This document shows, piece after piece, positions 39,947 to 48,300 of a DNA stretch of 64,000 bases. The position numbers and the translations under genes were made by a program. Below the pieces are notes generated by a model. It saw only the letters and a list, made by a program, of their open reading frames with translations, was not told where the DNA came from and ran no database searches. Source of the stretch: Amnibacterium kyonggiense. Lineage in GTDB: Bacteria; Actinomycetota; Actinomycetes; Actinomycetales; Microbacteriaceae. How positions within the stretch are numbered: position 1 is the stretch's first letter; the number at the start of each line of letters is the position of its first letter. The stretch lies in NCBI RefSeq assembly GCF_004364555.1, contig NZ_SOAM01000001.1, forward strand, positions 186,001 to 250,000, read 5' to 3'.

Positions 39947-41123
39947 GCGCGCGGTCGCCGGAGCCGACCTCGACCTCCTCGAGCTCGCGCTGATGCTCGG
40001 TCTGCGGCTCCCCGGTGCCGAGGCGGGCGTCCTCACCGACGCGGAGCGCACGCCGATCGCGCGGATCGAGCCCGACGGGTCCGTCAGTGCGCTGCGTCCC
40101 CTCGCGCCGCGGCCGGAGCTGCGCGGCGCGGCCGCGCCGGCGCTCCCGCTCCGTCGACCGGGGGTCGGCGCGCTCGTCTTCGACGACCTGCCGACCCGCG
40201 ACCAGGTCGGTCTCGCCGACGCGGCCGGCGGCGAGCTCGTCTGGATCGCGCTCACGGGTCGCGAGCGTGACCGCATCCCCGCCGGCGCGCTGCTCGCCGC
40301 CGTGGAGGCCGCGGCCTCCGCGTGGTCGGCGCGGACCGGACGGCCCGCGTCCGTCGTGCCCCTGCCCTGGTCGCTCGACGCGCGGCCGACGCTGCTGCCC
40401 GCGCCCCAAGAACTCGTCGGCGGCGGCGACGCGCTCGCCGGCTGGATCGCGGAGGCGCTCGGAGTCGAGACCGCGCTCGTGCTCGGCGAGACCGACGGGC
40501 ACCGCGCGCTGCGCGGGCTCGAGGAGGACGCGGCGCACACCGCGCGGGCGCTGCTGCCCGCCGCGGTGCAGCCCTTCCGCCGGGGTGCGCCGGACCGCGG
40601 ACTCGTCGTGCTCCTGAGCGGGCTGTCGGGGTCGGGCAAGTCGACGATCGCGCGCGCGCTCGCGGCGGCGCTCGAGGCCGACGGCACGACCGTCTCCGTC
40701 CTCGACGGCGACGAGGTGCGGCAGCTGCTCTCCGCCGGGCTCGGGTTCGACGCGGAGGGCCGGGCGCTCAACGTGCGGCGGATCGGCTGGGTCGCGGCCG
40801 AGATCGCGCGGGCCGGCGGCACCGCGATCGCCGCGCCGATCGCGCCCTTCGCGGCGGGGCGCGCCGAGATGCGACGGATGGTGGAGGAGCGGGGCGGCCG
40901 CTTCGTGCTCGTGCACGTGGCGACGCCGCTCGGGGTCTGCGAGGCCCGCGACCGGAAGGGCCTCTACGCAGCCGCGCGGGCGGGACGCATCGCCGACTTC
41001 ACGGGCATCTCCTCGCCGTACGAGACACCGCTCGACGCCGACGTGACGGTGGACACCGCCGTCGCCTCGGTCGAGGAGGCGGTCGCCGCGGTGCGCGCGG
41101 CCGTGGAAGGAGGCGCCCGATGA
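39939..41123 (+). CDS. cysC: Adenylylsulfate kinase with N-terminal extension
   Basis: This 394-residue protein starts at GTG 39939, within the end of the TauE gene. The C-terminal ~180 residues form APS kinase: VVLLSGLSGSGKSTIARALAAALEADG (P-loop), VSVLDGDEVRQLLSAGLGFDAEGRALNVRRIGWVAAEI, RDRKGLYAAARAGRIADFTGISSPYETP. It phosphorylates APS to PAPS. The N-terminal ~210 residues are extra; the stretch GVLTDAERTPIARIEPDGSVSALRPLAP recalls the N-terminal beta-barrel of ATP sulfurylase, but no catalytic HxGH-type motif is seen. That domain is probably degenerate or regulatory. Confidence 0.88.
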   Translation: MTERAVAGADLDLLELALMLGLRLPGAEAGVLTDAERTPIARIEPDGSVSALRPLAPRPELRGAAAPALPLRRPGVGALVFDDLPTRDQVGLADAAGGELVWIALTGRERDRIPAGALLAAVEAAASAWSARTGRPASVVPLPWSLDARPTLLPAPQELVGGGDALAGWIAEALGVETALVLGETDGHRALRGLEEDAAHTARALLPAAVQPFRRGAPDRGLVVLLSGLSGSGKSTIARALAAALEADGTTVSVLDGDEVRQLLSAGLGFDAEGRALNVRRIGWVAAEIARAGGTAIAAPIAPFAAGRAEMRRMVEERGGRFVLVHVATPLGVCEARDRKGLYAAARAGRIADFTGISSPYETPLDADVTVDTAVASVEEAVAAVRAAVEGGAR

Positions 41124-41887
41124 CGACGGACGACACGGCCCTGGCCGGGGAGCTGGCCCGATCGGCGGTCGCGCTCCTGCAGGAGCTGCGCGCGGGGAGC
41201 CCCCTGGAGGGCACCGCGCTGAAGGACGCGGGCGACGCCGCGAGCGAGCGGTTCCTCGCCGAGCGGTTCCGGTCGGCGAGGCCCGGCGACGCCGTGCTGT
41301 CGGAGGAGGCGGTCGACGACCCGGCGCGCCTGACCGCGGACCGCGTCTGGATCGTCGACCCGCTCGACGGCACGCGCGAGTTCTCGGAGGGGCGCGACGA
41401 CTGGGCGGTGCACGTCGCGCTCTGGGAGCGGGGACTCGGTCTCACCGCCGGCGCCGTCGCCACGCCGACCGGCACCCGGACCACCGGCGACGCGGCACCC
41501 GGCGACGCCGGGCTCGCCGAGGCGCTGGACGGCCTCCGGCGGCTGCGGCTCGCGGTGAGCCGCAGCCGGCCGCCCGCGCTCGTCGGCGGCCTCCTGAACC
41601 TGCTCCGCGCCGAGGCGGTGCCGATGGGCTCGGCCGGGGTGAAGACCCTCGCCGTCGTCAGCGGCGCCGCGGACGCCTACGTGCACGCGGGCGGCCAGTA
41701 CGAGTGGGACTCGGCGGCGCCCGTCGCCGTCGCCCGTGCCGCCGGCCTCCACACGAGCCGGATCGACGGCAGCCCGCTCGAGTACAACCGGGCGGACCCG
41801 CTCCTGCCCGACCTCGTCGTCTGCCCGCCCGCCCTCGCGGACCGGCTGCTCGGCGCCATCGCCACCGTCCTGGAAGGGGAGGCGTGA
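41120..41887 (+). CDS. cysQ: 3'(2'),5'-bisphosphate nucleotidase (CysQ / inositol monophosphatase family)
   Basis: This 255-residue enzyme overlaps cysC by four bases, with GGAAGGAGG just upstream. The metal-binding signature WIVDPLDGTREFSEGRDDWAVHVALWERG is exact for CysQ, and a second metal motif appears as GGQYEWDSAAPVAVARAAGL. It hydrolyses PAP, the by-product of PAPS use, or PAPS itself, to AMP or APS. Its place in the operon suggests PAP clearance after sulfotransfer or control of PAPS levels. Confidence 0.93.
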   Translation: MTTDDTALAGELARSAVALLQELRAGSPLEGTALKDAGDAASERFLAERFRSARPGDAVLSEEAVDDPARLTADRVWIVDPLDGTREFSEGRDDWAVHVALWERGLGLTAGAVATPTGTRTTGDAAPGDAGLAEALDGLRRLRLAVSRSRPPALVGGLLNLLRAEAVPMGSAGVKTLAVVSGAADAYVHAGGQYEWDSAAPVAVARAAGLHTSRIDGSPLEYNRADPLLPDLVVCPPALADRLLGAIATVLEGEA

Positions 41888-42804
41888 CCCCCATCACCCG
41901 CAGCATCTCGTACGCGCTGTCGACCCTGCGCGCGCTCGAGGCCGAGAGCATCGCGATCATCCGGGAGGTGGCCGCGGAGATGCAGCGGCCGTGCCTCCTG
42001 TTCTCGGGCGGCAAGGACTCCGTCGTGCTGTCCTACCTCGCCCGCAAGGCGTTCGCCCCCGCCCGCGTGCCGTTCCCGATCATGCACGTGGACACCGGCC
42101 TGAACTTCCCCGAGGTCCTCGCCTTCCGCGACCGCTGGGTCGCGGAGCAGGAGCTGCGGCTCGTCGTCGCCTCCGTGCCGGACGCGATGGCGCGCGGGCT
42201 GGTGCAGGAGGAGCCGAGCGGCTCCCGGAACCGCATCCAGACCCCCGTGCTGCTGGAGGCCGCCGAGGCGAACGGCTTCGACGCCCTGTTCGGCGGAGCG
42301 CGGCGCGACGAGGAGAAGGCCCGGGCCAAGGAACGCGTGTTCTCCTTCCGGGACGAGTTCGGCCAGTGGGACCCGAAGGACCAGCGGCCGGAGGTCTGGT
42401 CGCTCTACAACGGCCGGGTGCACCAGGGCGAGTCCATCCGGGTGTTCCCGCTGTCGAACTGGACCGAGCTCGACATCTGGAACTACATCGCGGAGGAGGA
42501 CATCCCCCTCCCCTCGCTCTACTACGCGGCCGACCGGGAGGTCGTCGAGCGGGCCGGGATGCTCTACGCGGTCAATGGGTTCGTGCCGCTGCGGGACGGG
42601 GAGACGAGCGCCGTCCGGCGCGTCCGCTACCGCACCATGGGCGACGCGAACCTGACCGCGGCGGTCGAGTCCGACGCCGCCGACGTGCGCGCCGTGGTCG
42701 CCGAGATCGCGACCGCGCGGGTCACCGAGCGCGGCGCGACGCGCGGCGACGACCGGGTGAGCGAGGCCGCCATGGAGGACCGCAAGAAGGAGGGGTACTT
42801 CTGA
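41884..42804 (+). CDS. cysD: Sulfate adenylyltransferase subunit 2
   Basis: This 306-residue PP-loop ATP pyrophosphatase starts at GTG 41884, overlapping the cysQ stop. It shows RPCLLFSGGKDSVVLSYLARKAF, FPIMHVDTGLNFPEVLAFRD, FDALFGGARRDEEKARAKERVFSFRDEFGQWDPKDQRPEVW and LSNWTELDIWNYIAEEDIPLPSLYYA. The ending MEDRKKEGYF is the standard CysD C-terminus. With CysN it makes APS from ATP and sulfate. It is coupled to cysN by a TGATG overlap. Confidence 0.97.
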   Translation: MTPITRSISYALSTLRALEAESIAIIREVAAEMQRPCLLFSGGKDSVVLSYLARKAFAPARVPFPIMHVDTGLNFPEVLAFRDRWVAEQELRLVVASVPDAMARGLVQEEPSGSRNRIQTPVLLEAAEANGFDALFGGARRDEEKARAKERVFSFRDEFGQWDPKDQRPEVWSLYNGRVHQGESIRVFPLSNWTELDIWNYIAEEDIPLPSLYYAADREVVERAGMLYAVNGFVPLRDGETSAVRRVRYRTMGDANLTAAVESDAADVRAVVAEIATARVTERGATRGDDRVSEAAMEDRKKEGYF

Positions 42805-44066
42805 TGGCCGATCTGGTCCGATTCGCCACGGCGGGCAGCGTCGACGACGGCAAGAGCACGCTCATCGGGCGCCTGCTGCTCGACAGCAAGTCGCTGTTCG
42901 ACGACCACCTCGAGACGGTCGAGCGGGTCAGCCGCGAACGCGGCGACGACTACACCGACCTCGCCCTGCTCACCGACGGCCTGCGGGCCGAGCGGGAGCA
43001 GGGCATCACGATCGACGTCGCCTACCGCTACTTCGCGACGCCCAAGCGGAAGTTCATCGTCGCGGACACCCCGGGGCACGTGCAGTACACGCGGAACATG
43101 GTCACCGGCGCCTCGACGGCGGACGTGGCCCTGATCCTCGTCGACGCGCGCAAGGGCGTCTCGGAGCAGTCGCGGCGGCACGCGTTCCTCGCGAGCCTCC
43201 TCGGCGTGCCGCACCTCGTGCTGCTCGTGAACAAGATGGACCTCGTCGACTGGGACGAGGGCGTCTTCGACGCGATCAGCGAGGAGTTCGCCGAGTTCGC
43301 CAGCCGGCTCCGCATCCACGACCTCACCTTCATCCCGGTGTCCGCGCTGCACGGCGACAACGTCGTCGACCGCAGCGCCAACACGCCCTGGTACGGGGGC
43401 AGCACCCTCCTCGGGCACCTCGAGCGGCTGCACGTCTCGTCCGACCGGAACCTCGTCGACGTGCGCTTCCCCGTCCAGTACGTCATCCGCCCGCAGTCCT
43501 CGAGCACCGTGGACTACCGCGGGTTCGCGGGCACGGTCGCGTCCGGCGTGCTGAAGCCCGGTGACCGGGTCACGGTGCTGCCGAGCGGGTTCGAGTCCAC
43601 GATCGCCGCGATCGACGGCCCGACGGGACCGGTCGAGGAGGCGTACCCCCCGATGTCCGTCGTCGTCCGCCTCGCCGACGAGATCGACGTGAGCCGCGGC
43701 GACATGATCTGCCGGCCGCAGAACTCGGCGACCGCGACGCAGGACCTCGACGCGCAGATCTGCTGGATGGACGAGCGCGCGCCGCTGACGGCCGGCCGGG
43801 TCTACGCCGTGAAGCACACGACGCGGTGGGCGCGCGCGAAGGTCCGGGAGGTCGCCTACCGGGTCGACGTCAACACGCTGCACCGGGACGCCGAGGCGAC
43901 GCAGCTCGGCCTCAACGAGATCGGACGGGTGCGGCTGCGCACGACGTCGCCCCTCTTCGTCGACGCCTACCAGGACAACCGCGCGACGGGGTCGTTCATC
44001 CTCGTGGACGAGTCGACGAACCGCACCGTCGCGGCCGGGATGATCACGGGATCCCACGGGGCCTGA
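42804..44066 (+). CDS. cysN: Sulfate adenylyltransferase subunit 1 (GTPase)
   Basis: This 420-residue translational-type GTPase has G1 AGSVDDGKSTLIGRLL, G2 around GITIDVAYRYF, G3 VADTPGHVQY and G4 LVNKMDLVDW, followed by two beta-barrel domains (VQYVIRPQSSSTVDYRGFAGTVASGVLKPGD). It couples GTP hydrolysis to APS formation by CysD. There is no fused APS kinase domain; cysC is separate upstream. It ends the TauE-CysC-CysQ-CysD-CysN operon. No cysH, cysI or nirA follows. Confidence 0.97.
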   Translation: MADLVRFATAGSVDDGKSTLIGRLLLDSKSLFDDHLETVERVSRERGDDYTDLALLTDGLRAEREQGITIDVAYRYFATPKRKFIVADTPGHVQYTRNMVTGASTADVALILVDARKGVSEQSRRHAFLASLLGVPHLVLLVNKMDLVDWDEGVFDAISEEFAEFASRLRIHDLTFIPVSALHGDNVVDRSANTPWYGGSTLLGHLERLHVSSDRNLVDVRFPVQYVIRPQSSSTVDYRGFAGTVASGVLKPGDRVTVLPSGFESTIAAIDGPTGPVEEAYPPMSVVVRLADEIDVSRGDMICRPQNSATATQDLDAQICWMDERAPLTAGRVYAVKHTTRWARAKVREVAYRVDVNTLHRDAEATQLGLNEIGRVRLRTTSPLFVDAYQDNRATGSFILVDESTNRTVAAGMITGSHGA

Positions 44067-44199
44067 CGACCTTCGTGCCAGGGGCGCCCCGCGATCGCGG
44101 GACGCCCCTGGCGTCGTTCACCGGCCCGACGCGCTCTGCCCTCGCGCGCTCGGACGACGTGCTCCGCCGCCTCGACCGCGGCCGCCTGTGCGCAGCGTC

Positions 44200-44264
44200 T
44201 TGCACTGGATCGAACACTGTTCTAAATTCTCGAACACCGTCCGAGAATCGGACGCCGTTCGAGA
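44200..44264 (+). promoter_or_regulatory. Promoter with two palindromic operators for the MFS gene
   Basis: TTGCAC (44200) and TAAATT (44223), exactly 17 bases apart, form a good promoter. The spacer holds the palindrome GAACACTGTTC (44212-44222). Just downstream, 44228-44264 is a 37-base inverted repeat with arms TCTCGAAC/GTTCGAGA and inner arms CGTCCGA/TCGGACG. The layout is typical of TetR-type repression of an exporter. No tetR gene is adjacent. Confidence 0.72.
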
Positions 44265-44277
44265 GTGAGGTCCTCCC

Positions 44278-45771
44278 ATGAGCGCTTCGACGATCATCAC
44301 CGCACCCCGCACACCCCAGACGCTCCGCGCCGCCGCCGTCCCGCTGGCCGCGCTGTGCCTGGCCTTCTTCGTCGAGATGGTCGACAACACGCTGCTCGGG
44401 ATCGCGCTGCCGACGATCGGTCGCGCACTGGACAGCGGGACCACCGGGCTGCAGTGGGTGACCGGGGCCTACTCGCTCACCTTCGGCGGCCTGCTGCTGA
44501 CCGCGGGCTCCGCCGCCGACCGCTTCGGGCGTCGGCGGGTGCTGCTGACCGGGCTGGCGGCGTTCGGGCTGATCAGCCTCCTCGTCGTGCTCGTCACGAG
44601 CATCGGCCAGCTGATCGCCCTCCGTGCGGCGCTCGGCCTCGCGGCCGCCGCCATGGCGCCCGTGACGATGTCGCTGATCTTCCGGCTCTTCGAGGACGAG
44701 AAGCTGCGCATGCGCGCGATCACGATCGTGATGGTCGTCGGCATGTCCGGCTTCGTCCTCGGCCCGCTGCTCGGCGGCACGATCCTCAGCAGCTTCAGCT
44801 GGCAGTGGCTCCTCGTGATCAACGCGCCGATCGCGCTGATCGCCTGGATCGGCGTGCGCATCGGCGTGCCGGCGGACCACCGCGCGGACCTGACGTCCGA
44901 CCGGCTCGACCTGCCCGGCGCCGCCCTGACCGTCGTCGCGATCGGCCTCGGCTGCTACACCCTCACGAGCGGCGTGCAGGCCGGCTGGCTCTCGCCGATC
45001 ACGATCGCCTGCGGGGTCGCGACCGTCGCGGCGATCGCCGCCTTCATCCTGCGGGAGCGCCGGGCGGCGGTCCCGATGCTCGACCTCGCGCTCCTGCGCA
45101 CCGGCCCCGTCCGCGGCGCCGCGCTCACCCAGCTCGGGGCGAACGTGGCGTTCGCCGCCGTGATGTTCGCGCTGATCCTGCACTTCCAGGACGCGTACGG
45201 GTGGAGCCCGCTGCGCGCCGGCCTCGCGAACCTGCCGTTCATCGTCACGATGATCGCGGCGACCCCGATCGCGGAAGGGCTCGCCGGCCGCCTCGGTCAC
45301 CGGATCGCCTGCCTCGTCGGCACGGGCTTCCTCGTCGGAGCGCTCCTCGGCATGGCTTGGGCGGTGGACGAGGGCTACGTCGCGATCGCCGTGATGATGG
45401 TCCTGCTCACGATCGGGCTGCGGACCATCCTCACCGTCTGCGCCGTCGCGCTCGTCGCAGCGATGCCCGCGAACCGCACGTCGATCGGCGCCGCGCTGAA
45501 CGACACGGCGCAGGAGATCGGGACCAGCCTCGGCACGGCCGTGGTCGGGACCCTGATCGCCCTCCTCGTCACGAACGCGCTGCCCACGGGGGCCTGGAGC
45601 CCCGCACTGATCGCCTCGTACTTCACGGGCGAGCGGATCGTGTTCATCGCCGTCGCCGTGCTGACCGGCGTGATCGCCACGATCGGCTCGCTCACGCTGA
45701 CCGACTCCCGCGCCACCGAGGAGGCGACTCCCGCCGACGAGCCCGTCGGAGCCGCGGTGCCGCAGCGCTGA
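44278..45771 (+). CDS. MFS transporter, DHA2-like drug exporter
   Basis: This 497-residue protein has about 14 hydrophobic helices and starts at ATG 44278 with GTGAGG upstream. Motif D1-like FVEMVDNTLLGIALPTIGRALDSG lies in helix 1 and the cytoplasmic motif A GSAADRFGRRRVLLTG between helices 2 and 3. The antiporter stretch is GFVLGPLLGGTILSSFSWQWLLVINAPIALIA. The substrate is unknown, with drug or metabolite export likely. Strong palindromic operators precede it. It is convergent with another MFS gene. Confidence 0.9.
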   Translation: MSASTIITAPRTPQTLRAAAVPLAALCLAFFVEMVDNTLLGIALPTIGRALDSGTTGLQWVTGAYSLTFGGLLLTAGSAADRFGRRRVLLTGLAAFGLISLLVVLVTSIGQLIALRAALGLAAAAMAPVTMSLIFRLFEDEKLRMRAITIVMVVGMSGFVLGPLLGGTILSSFSWQWLLVINAPIALIAWIGVRIGVPADHRADLTSDRLDLPGAALTVVAIGLGCYTLTSGVQAGWLSPITIACGVATVAAIAAFILRERRAAVPMLDLALLRTGPVRGAALTQLGANVAFAAVMFALILHFQDAYGWSPLRAGLANLPFIVTMIAATPIAEGLAGRLGHRIACLVGTGFLVGALLGMAWAVDEGYVAIAVMMVLLTIGLRTILTVCAVALVAAMPANRTSIGAALNDTAQEIGTSLGTAVVGTLIALLVTNALPTGAWSPALIASYFTGERIVFIAVAVLTGVIATIGSLTLTDSRATEEATPADEPVGAAVPQR

Positions 45772-45793
45772 GTCCAGCGGACCTGCAGCACGC

Positions 45794-45863
45794 GAGCAGG
45801 CCGGACGTACTCCAGCAGGCCGGAATCGCGCTCGGCAGCCTGCCGAAGCGGATCCGGCCTGCT
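45794..45863. repeat. Repeated and inverted AGCAGGCCGGA motif between convergent MFS genes
   Basis: AGCAGGCCGGA occurs at 45795-45805 and 45814-45824 in direct orientation and once inverted (TCCGGCCTGCT, 45853-45863). Either direct copy can pair with the inverted one, so two alternative hairpins are possible. This probably acts as the bidirectional terminator of the two convergent genes. Confidence 0.65.
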
Positions 45864-45907
45864 CAGGTGCGGGCGTACGACCGAACCCGTCGGGTCGGCC
45901 GACCGCG

Positions 45908-47515
45908 TCAGGCGGCCGGGACGTCGACTCCGGCGGTCGGCTCGGGGCGAACGGTCCGAGCCGGCGACAGTGAGAAGGACGCGAGCAGCCCGATGACGAG
46001 GAACGCCGCGGCGGTGTAGGCGGCGAAGGCGGTGGAGTCCGAGAACGCGGCTCGGGCGGCCGCCGCCACCGCCCGTGTGGCGCCGTTCGCCTCCAGCCCG
46101 GCGATCGCGGTGCCCGCACTGTTCACGACGGCGTCCACCAGCGGCGCGCTCGCGCCACGAGGCAGGCCCGCGTCGTCGAGGCGCCTCTGCAGGACCGCCT
46201 GCGCTCCGCTGTAGAGGACCGTCCCGAGCACCGCGACGCCGAGTGCGGAGCCGATCTGCCGCGCCGTGCTCGTGATCCCGGAGCCCGCGCCGGACTGCTG
46301 CACGGGGACGTCCACCAGTACGACGGAGGTCAGCTGCGCGGTCGCGAGGCCCACGCCGACGCCGTACACGAAGAGGCACGGCACGAGCCAGCCCCAGCCC
46401 TGGTCGGGCTGCACCGCGACGCCCGCCAGCGCGACGCCGACGATCTCCAGGACCAGGCCGATGCGGACGACCGTGATCGGCTGCAGCTTGCCGCTCGTCG
46501 CTGCGGCGGCGCCGCTGGCGGCGAACGAGCCGACGGCGAGCGCGAGCAGGACCAGCCCGGTCTGCAGGGCCGTAAGCCCCTCGACGTTCTGGAGCCAGAT
46601 CGGCAGGGCGAGGATGATCCCGAACTCCCCCAGGCTGACCGCGACGGCGACCAGGTTGCCGTTGCGGAAGCTGCGGATGCGCAGCAGGCGGAAGTCGACG
46701 AGGTTCGCGCGGCCGGCGCGGATGCGCGCCCGACCGCGCACGATGAAGGCGCCGAGCACGAGGATCCCGAGCGCGAACGCGACCGGGATCGGGGAGAGCG
46801 CGAACGGCCAGGACCACGACCCGATCGCGAAGCGCGACGCCGTCGCCCACCAGCCGTACTCGCGCCCCTCAATGAGACCGAAGACGATCGCGCCGAATCC
46901 CGCCGCGACGAGGAGCGCGCCGACCACGTCCAGGGCACCGGCCCGCTCGGCGCGCGACTCGCGGACGAAGAGGAGCGTGCCCACGACGATCGCGACGCAG
47001 ATCGGCAGGTTGATGCCGAACGCCCAGCGCCAGGAGAACGCGGTGGTGAGCCACCCGCCGAGCAGCGGGCCGACCGCCGCCATCCCGCCGATCGTCGAAC
47101 CCCACACGGCGAACGCGATCCCGCGCTCCCTCCCCGTGAAGGTCGCGTTGATGAGCGACAGGCTCGTCGGCAGGACCATGGCGCCGCCGACGCCCTGCAG
47201 CACCCGGCTGCCGATCAGGAGGGGGCCGGAGGGCGACGTCGCCGCGATCACCGACGCGATCGCGAACAGCGTCGCGCCGATCACGAGCATCCGCCGCCGG
47301 CCGATCCGGTCCGCGATCACGCCGAACACGAGGAGGGTCGCGGCGAAGACGAGCGTGTAGGACTCCTGCACCCACTGCACCTCGGTGGACGACAGGTCGA
47401 GGTCGCGCACGATGTACGGCACCGCGACGTTGACGATCGTCGAGTCCACGACGATCAGGGCGACGCCGAGACTGATCGCGATGAGGCCGAACCACCGCGC
47501 CCGCTGCTGATCCAT
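45908..47515 (-). CDS. MFS transporter, EmrB/QacA-type, 14 helices
   Basis: This 535-residue protein starts at ATG 47515 with GAAGGAG six bases upstream. Motifs are VVDSTIVNVAVPYIVRDLDLSSTEVQWVQESYTLVFAATLLVFGVIADRIGRRRMLVIGA and GGAMVLPTSLSLINATFTGRERGIAFAVWGSTIGGMAAVGPLLGGWLTTAFSWRWAFGINLP, both canonical for this family. The loop before the last helix is extended (YSGAQAVLQRRLDDAGLPRG...). It is likely a drug exporter. Its upstream side borders the tRNA-Ser fragment that marks the island edge. Confidence 0.92.
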   Translation of the reverse strand: MDQQRARWFGLIAISLGVALIVVDSTIVNVAVPYIVRDLDLSSTEVQWVQESYTLVFAATLLVFGVIADRIGRRRMLVIGATLFAIASVIAATSPSGPLLIGSRVLQGVGGAMVLPTSLSLINATFTGRERGIAFAVWGSTIGGMAAVGPLLGGWLTTAFSWRWAFGINLPICVAIVVGTLLFVRESRAERAGALDVVGALLVAAGFGAIVFGLIEGREYGWWATASRFAIGSWSWPFALSPIPVAFALGILVLGAFIVRGRARIRAGRANLVDFRLLRIRSFRNGNLVAVAVSLGEFGIILALPIWLQNVEGLTALQTGLVLLALAVGSFAASGAAAATSGKLQPITVVRIGLVLEIVGVALAGVAVQPDQGWGWLVPCLFVYGVGVGLATAQLTSVVLVDVPVQQSGAGSGITSTARQIGSALGVAVLGTVLYSGAQAVLQRRLDDAGLPRGASAPLVDAVVNSAGTAIAGLEANGATRAVAAAARAAFSDSTAFAAYTAAAFLVIGLLASFSLSPARTVRPEPTAGVDVPAA

Positions 47516-47723
47516 GCGAACTCCTTCGGTCACCGAACTGTACGACGACCGACCCGAAGTGCGCTGCGAGCGCTGCGGCGCGACGCCGACGCGGACCCGC
47601 TCGACGCCGACCTCGACGGGGGCGGCGTCCGGCCCGAGGCCGAGCTCGCGACGACGATCGCGGGCGACCCGGCACGAGCACCCGAGGAGGTCCCGATCGG
47701 CACGGAGTCGTTGACGCACGGAG

Positions 47724-47756
47724 CGGAGGGCGTGGGATTCGAACTAGAAAACCGGC
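47724..47756 (-). pseudogene. 3' fragment of a tRNA-Ser gene (probable attachment-site remnant)
   Basis: On the minus strand this reads variable-arm sequence (GCCGGTTTTCTA), then the T arm GTTCGAATCCCAC, then the acceptor strand GCCCTCCG. It matches the end of a class II (serine-type) tRNA. The remaining 5' two thirds (D arm, anticodon) are absent; upstream sequence is unrelated. Site-specific elements that enter the 3' end of a tRNA leave exactly such a fragment on one side, with the intact tRNA on the other side of the island. Confidence 0.7.
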
Positions 47757-47850
47757 GTGTCGGCACTTCGCGCTGGTCTGCACAACATCGATTTGATCAG
47801 GGAATACGCCCTGAACGCTTCTCGATGCGTTGCACTGGATCGCACAGAAG

Positions 47851-47869
47851 TGTGGGCAAATTGTGGGCA
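47851..47869. repeat. Tandem TGTGGGCA direct repeats
   Basis: TGTGGGCA occurs at 47851-47858 and again at 47862-47869, an 11-base period, close to the tRNA-Ser fragment. One helical turn between direct repeats suits arm-type binding sites of a tyrosine recombinase or a similar DNA-binding protein. No integrase gene is visible nearby. Confidence 0.4.
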
Positions 47870-47911
47870 GAACGAGGGCTCGCAAGCGGCAGTGTCGCTC
47901 GTCGGGAGCGC

Positions 47912-48135
47912 TGCGCCCGGCACGGCTGGTGATTCGATCCGCCGTCTGGGGGCTAAACCGATCGCCTACGACGAAGGGTTGATCGAGCGCATCCACGCCG
48001 CGGCGCCCGCGGGGGTGGATCTCGCGCTCGATGTCGCCGGCAACGGCATCCTTCCCGAACTCATCGAACTGACGGGGTCTGCAGATCACGTCGTCACGGT
48101 GCCCGATTTCGCGGGAGCGCTCGCGCATGGGGTTG
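47912..48135 (+). pseudogene. Fragment of a zinc-type alcohol dehydrogenase/quinone oxidoreductase
   Basis: The plus frame reads GDSIRRLGAKPIAYDEGLIERIHAAAPAGVDLALDVAGNGILPELIELTGSADHVVTVPDFAGALAHGV. This is the second half of the NADPH-binding domain of a medium-chain quinone-oxidoreductase-type protein. No catalytic domain or glycine-rich loop precedes it and no C-terminal domain follows, so it is a remnant of about 70 codons. It supports decay of an older insertion next to the tRNA-Ser fragment. Confidence 0.65.
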
Positions 48136-48171
48136 TTGTCGCGTTGGTGCCTGCGGGGGCGCCTGCTCGCG

Positions 48172-48300
48172 CCATTGCGCTGCGGCAGTGCTTCGTCGCG
48201 ATCGCGCTGATCGATGCCGTGGCGCTGGCGCTCGCGGTCGTGCCGCAGGGGCTCCCGGCATCCCAACTCGTGGTCACAATCGCGAGACCGCTGGTCGTCG
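48172..48300 (+). pseudogene. Possible remnant of a P-type cation ATPase
   Basis: The plus frame reads RAIALRQCFVAIALIDAVALALAVVPQGLPASQLVVTIARP. The stretch VALALAVVPQGLP resembles the transmembrane-4 PEGLP motif of calcium-type P-ATPases with E changed to Q. Neither the phosphorylation motif DKTGT nor other domains are visible. The match is short, so this is a tentative call. Confidence 0.3.

Noticed and set aside
40322-41119. Extended upstream start for the CysQ frame
   Set aside because: The upstream part is an Arg-rich shadow of cysC. The ATG at 41120 follows GGAAGGAGG and gives the normal CysQ N-terminus.
47560-47720. Acidic plus-strand frame (DADPLDADLDGGGVRPEAELATTIAGDP) between the MFS gene and the tRNA fragment
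   Set aside because: It looks codon-biased but has no start codon or ribosome binding site, and runs without a stop through the tRNA fragment. It may be a remnant, but the evidence is too weak to list as a gene.
44200-47842. Identical 13-mer TTGCACTGGATCG at 44200 and 47830, considered as an attachment-site pair
   Set aside because: A shared 13-mer is expected by chance many times in a 64-kb window, and the surrounding bases do not match beyond a few positions.
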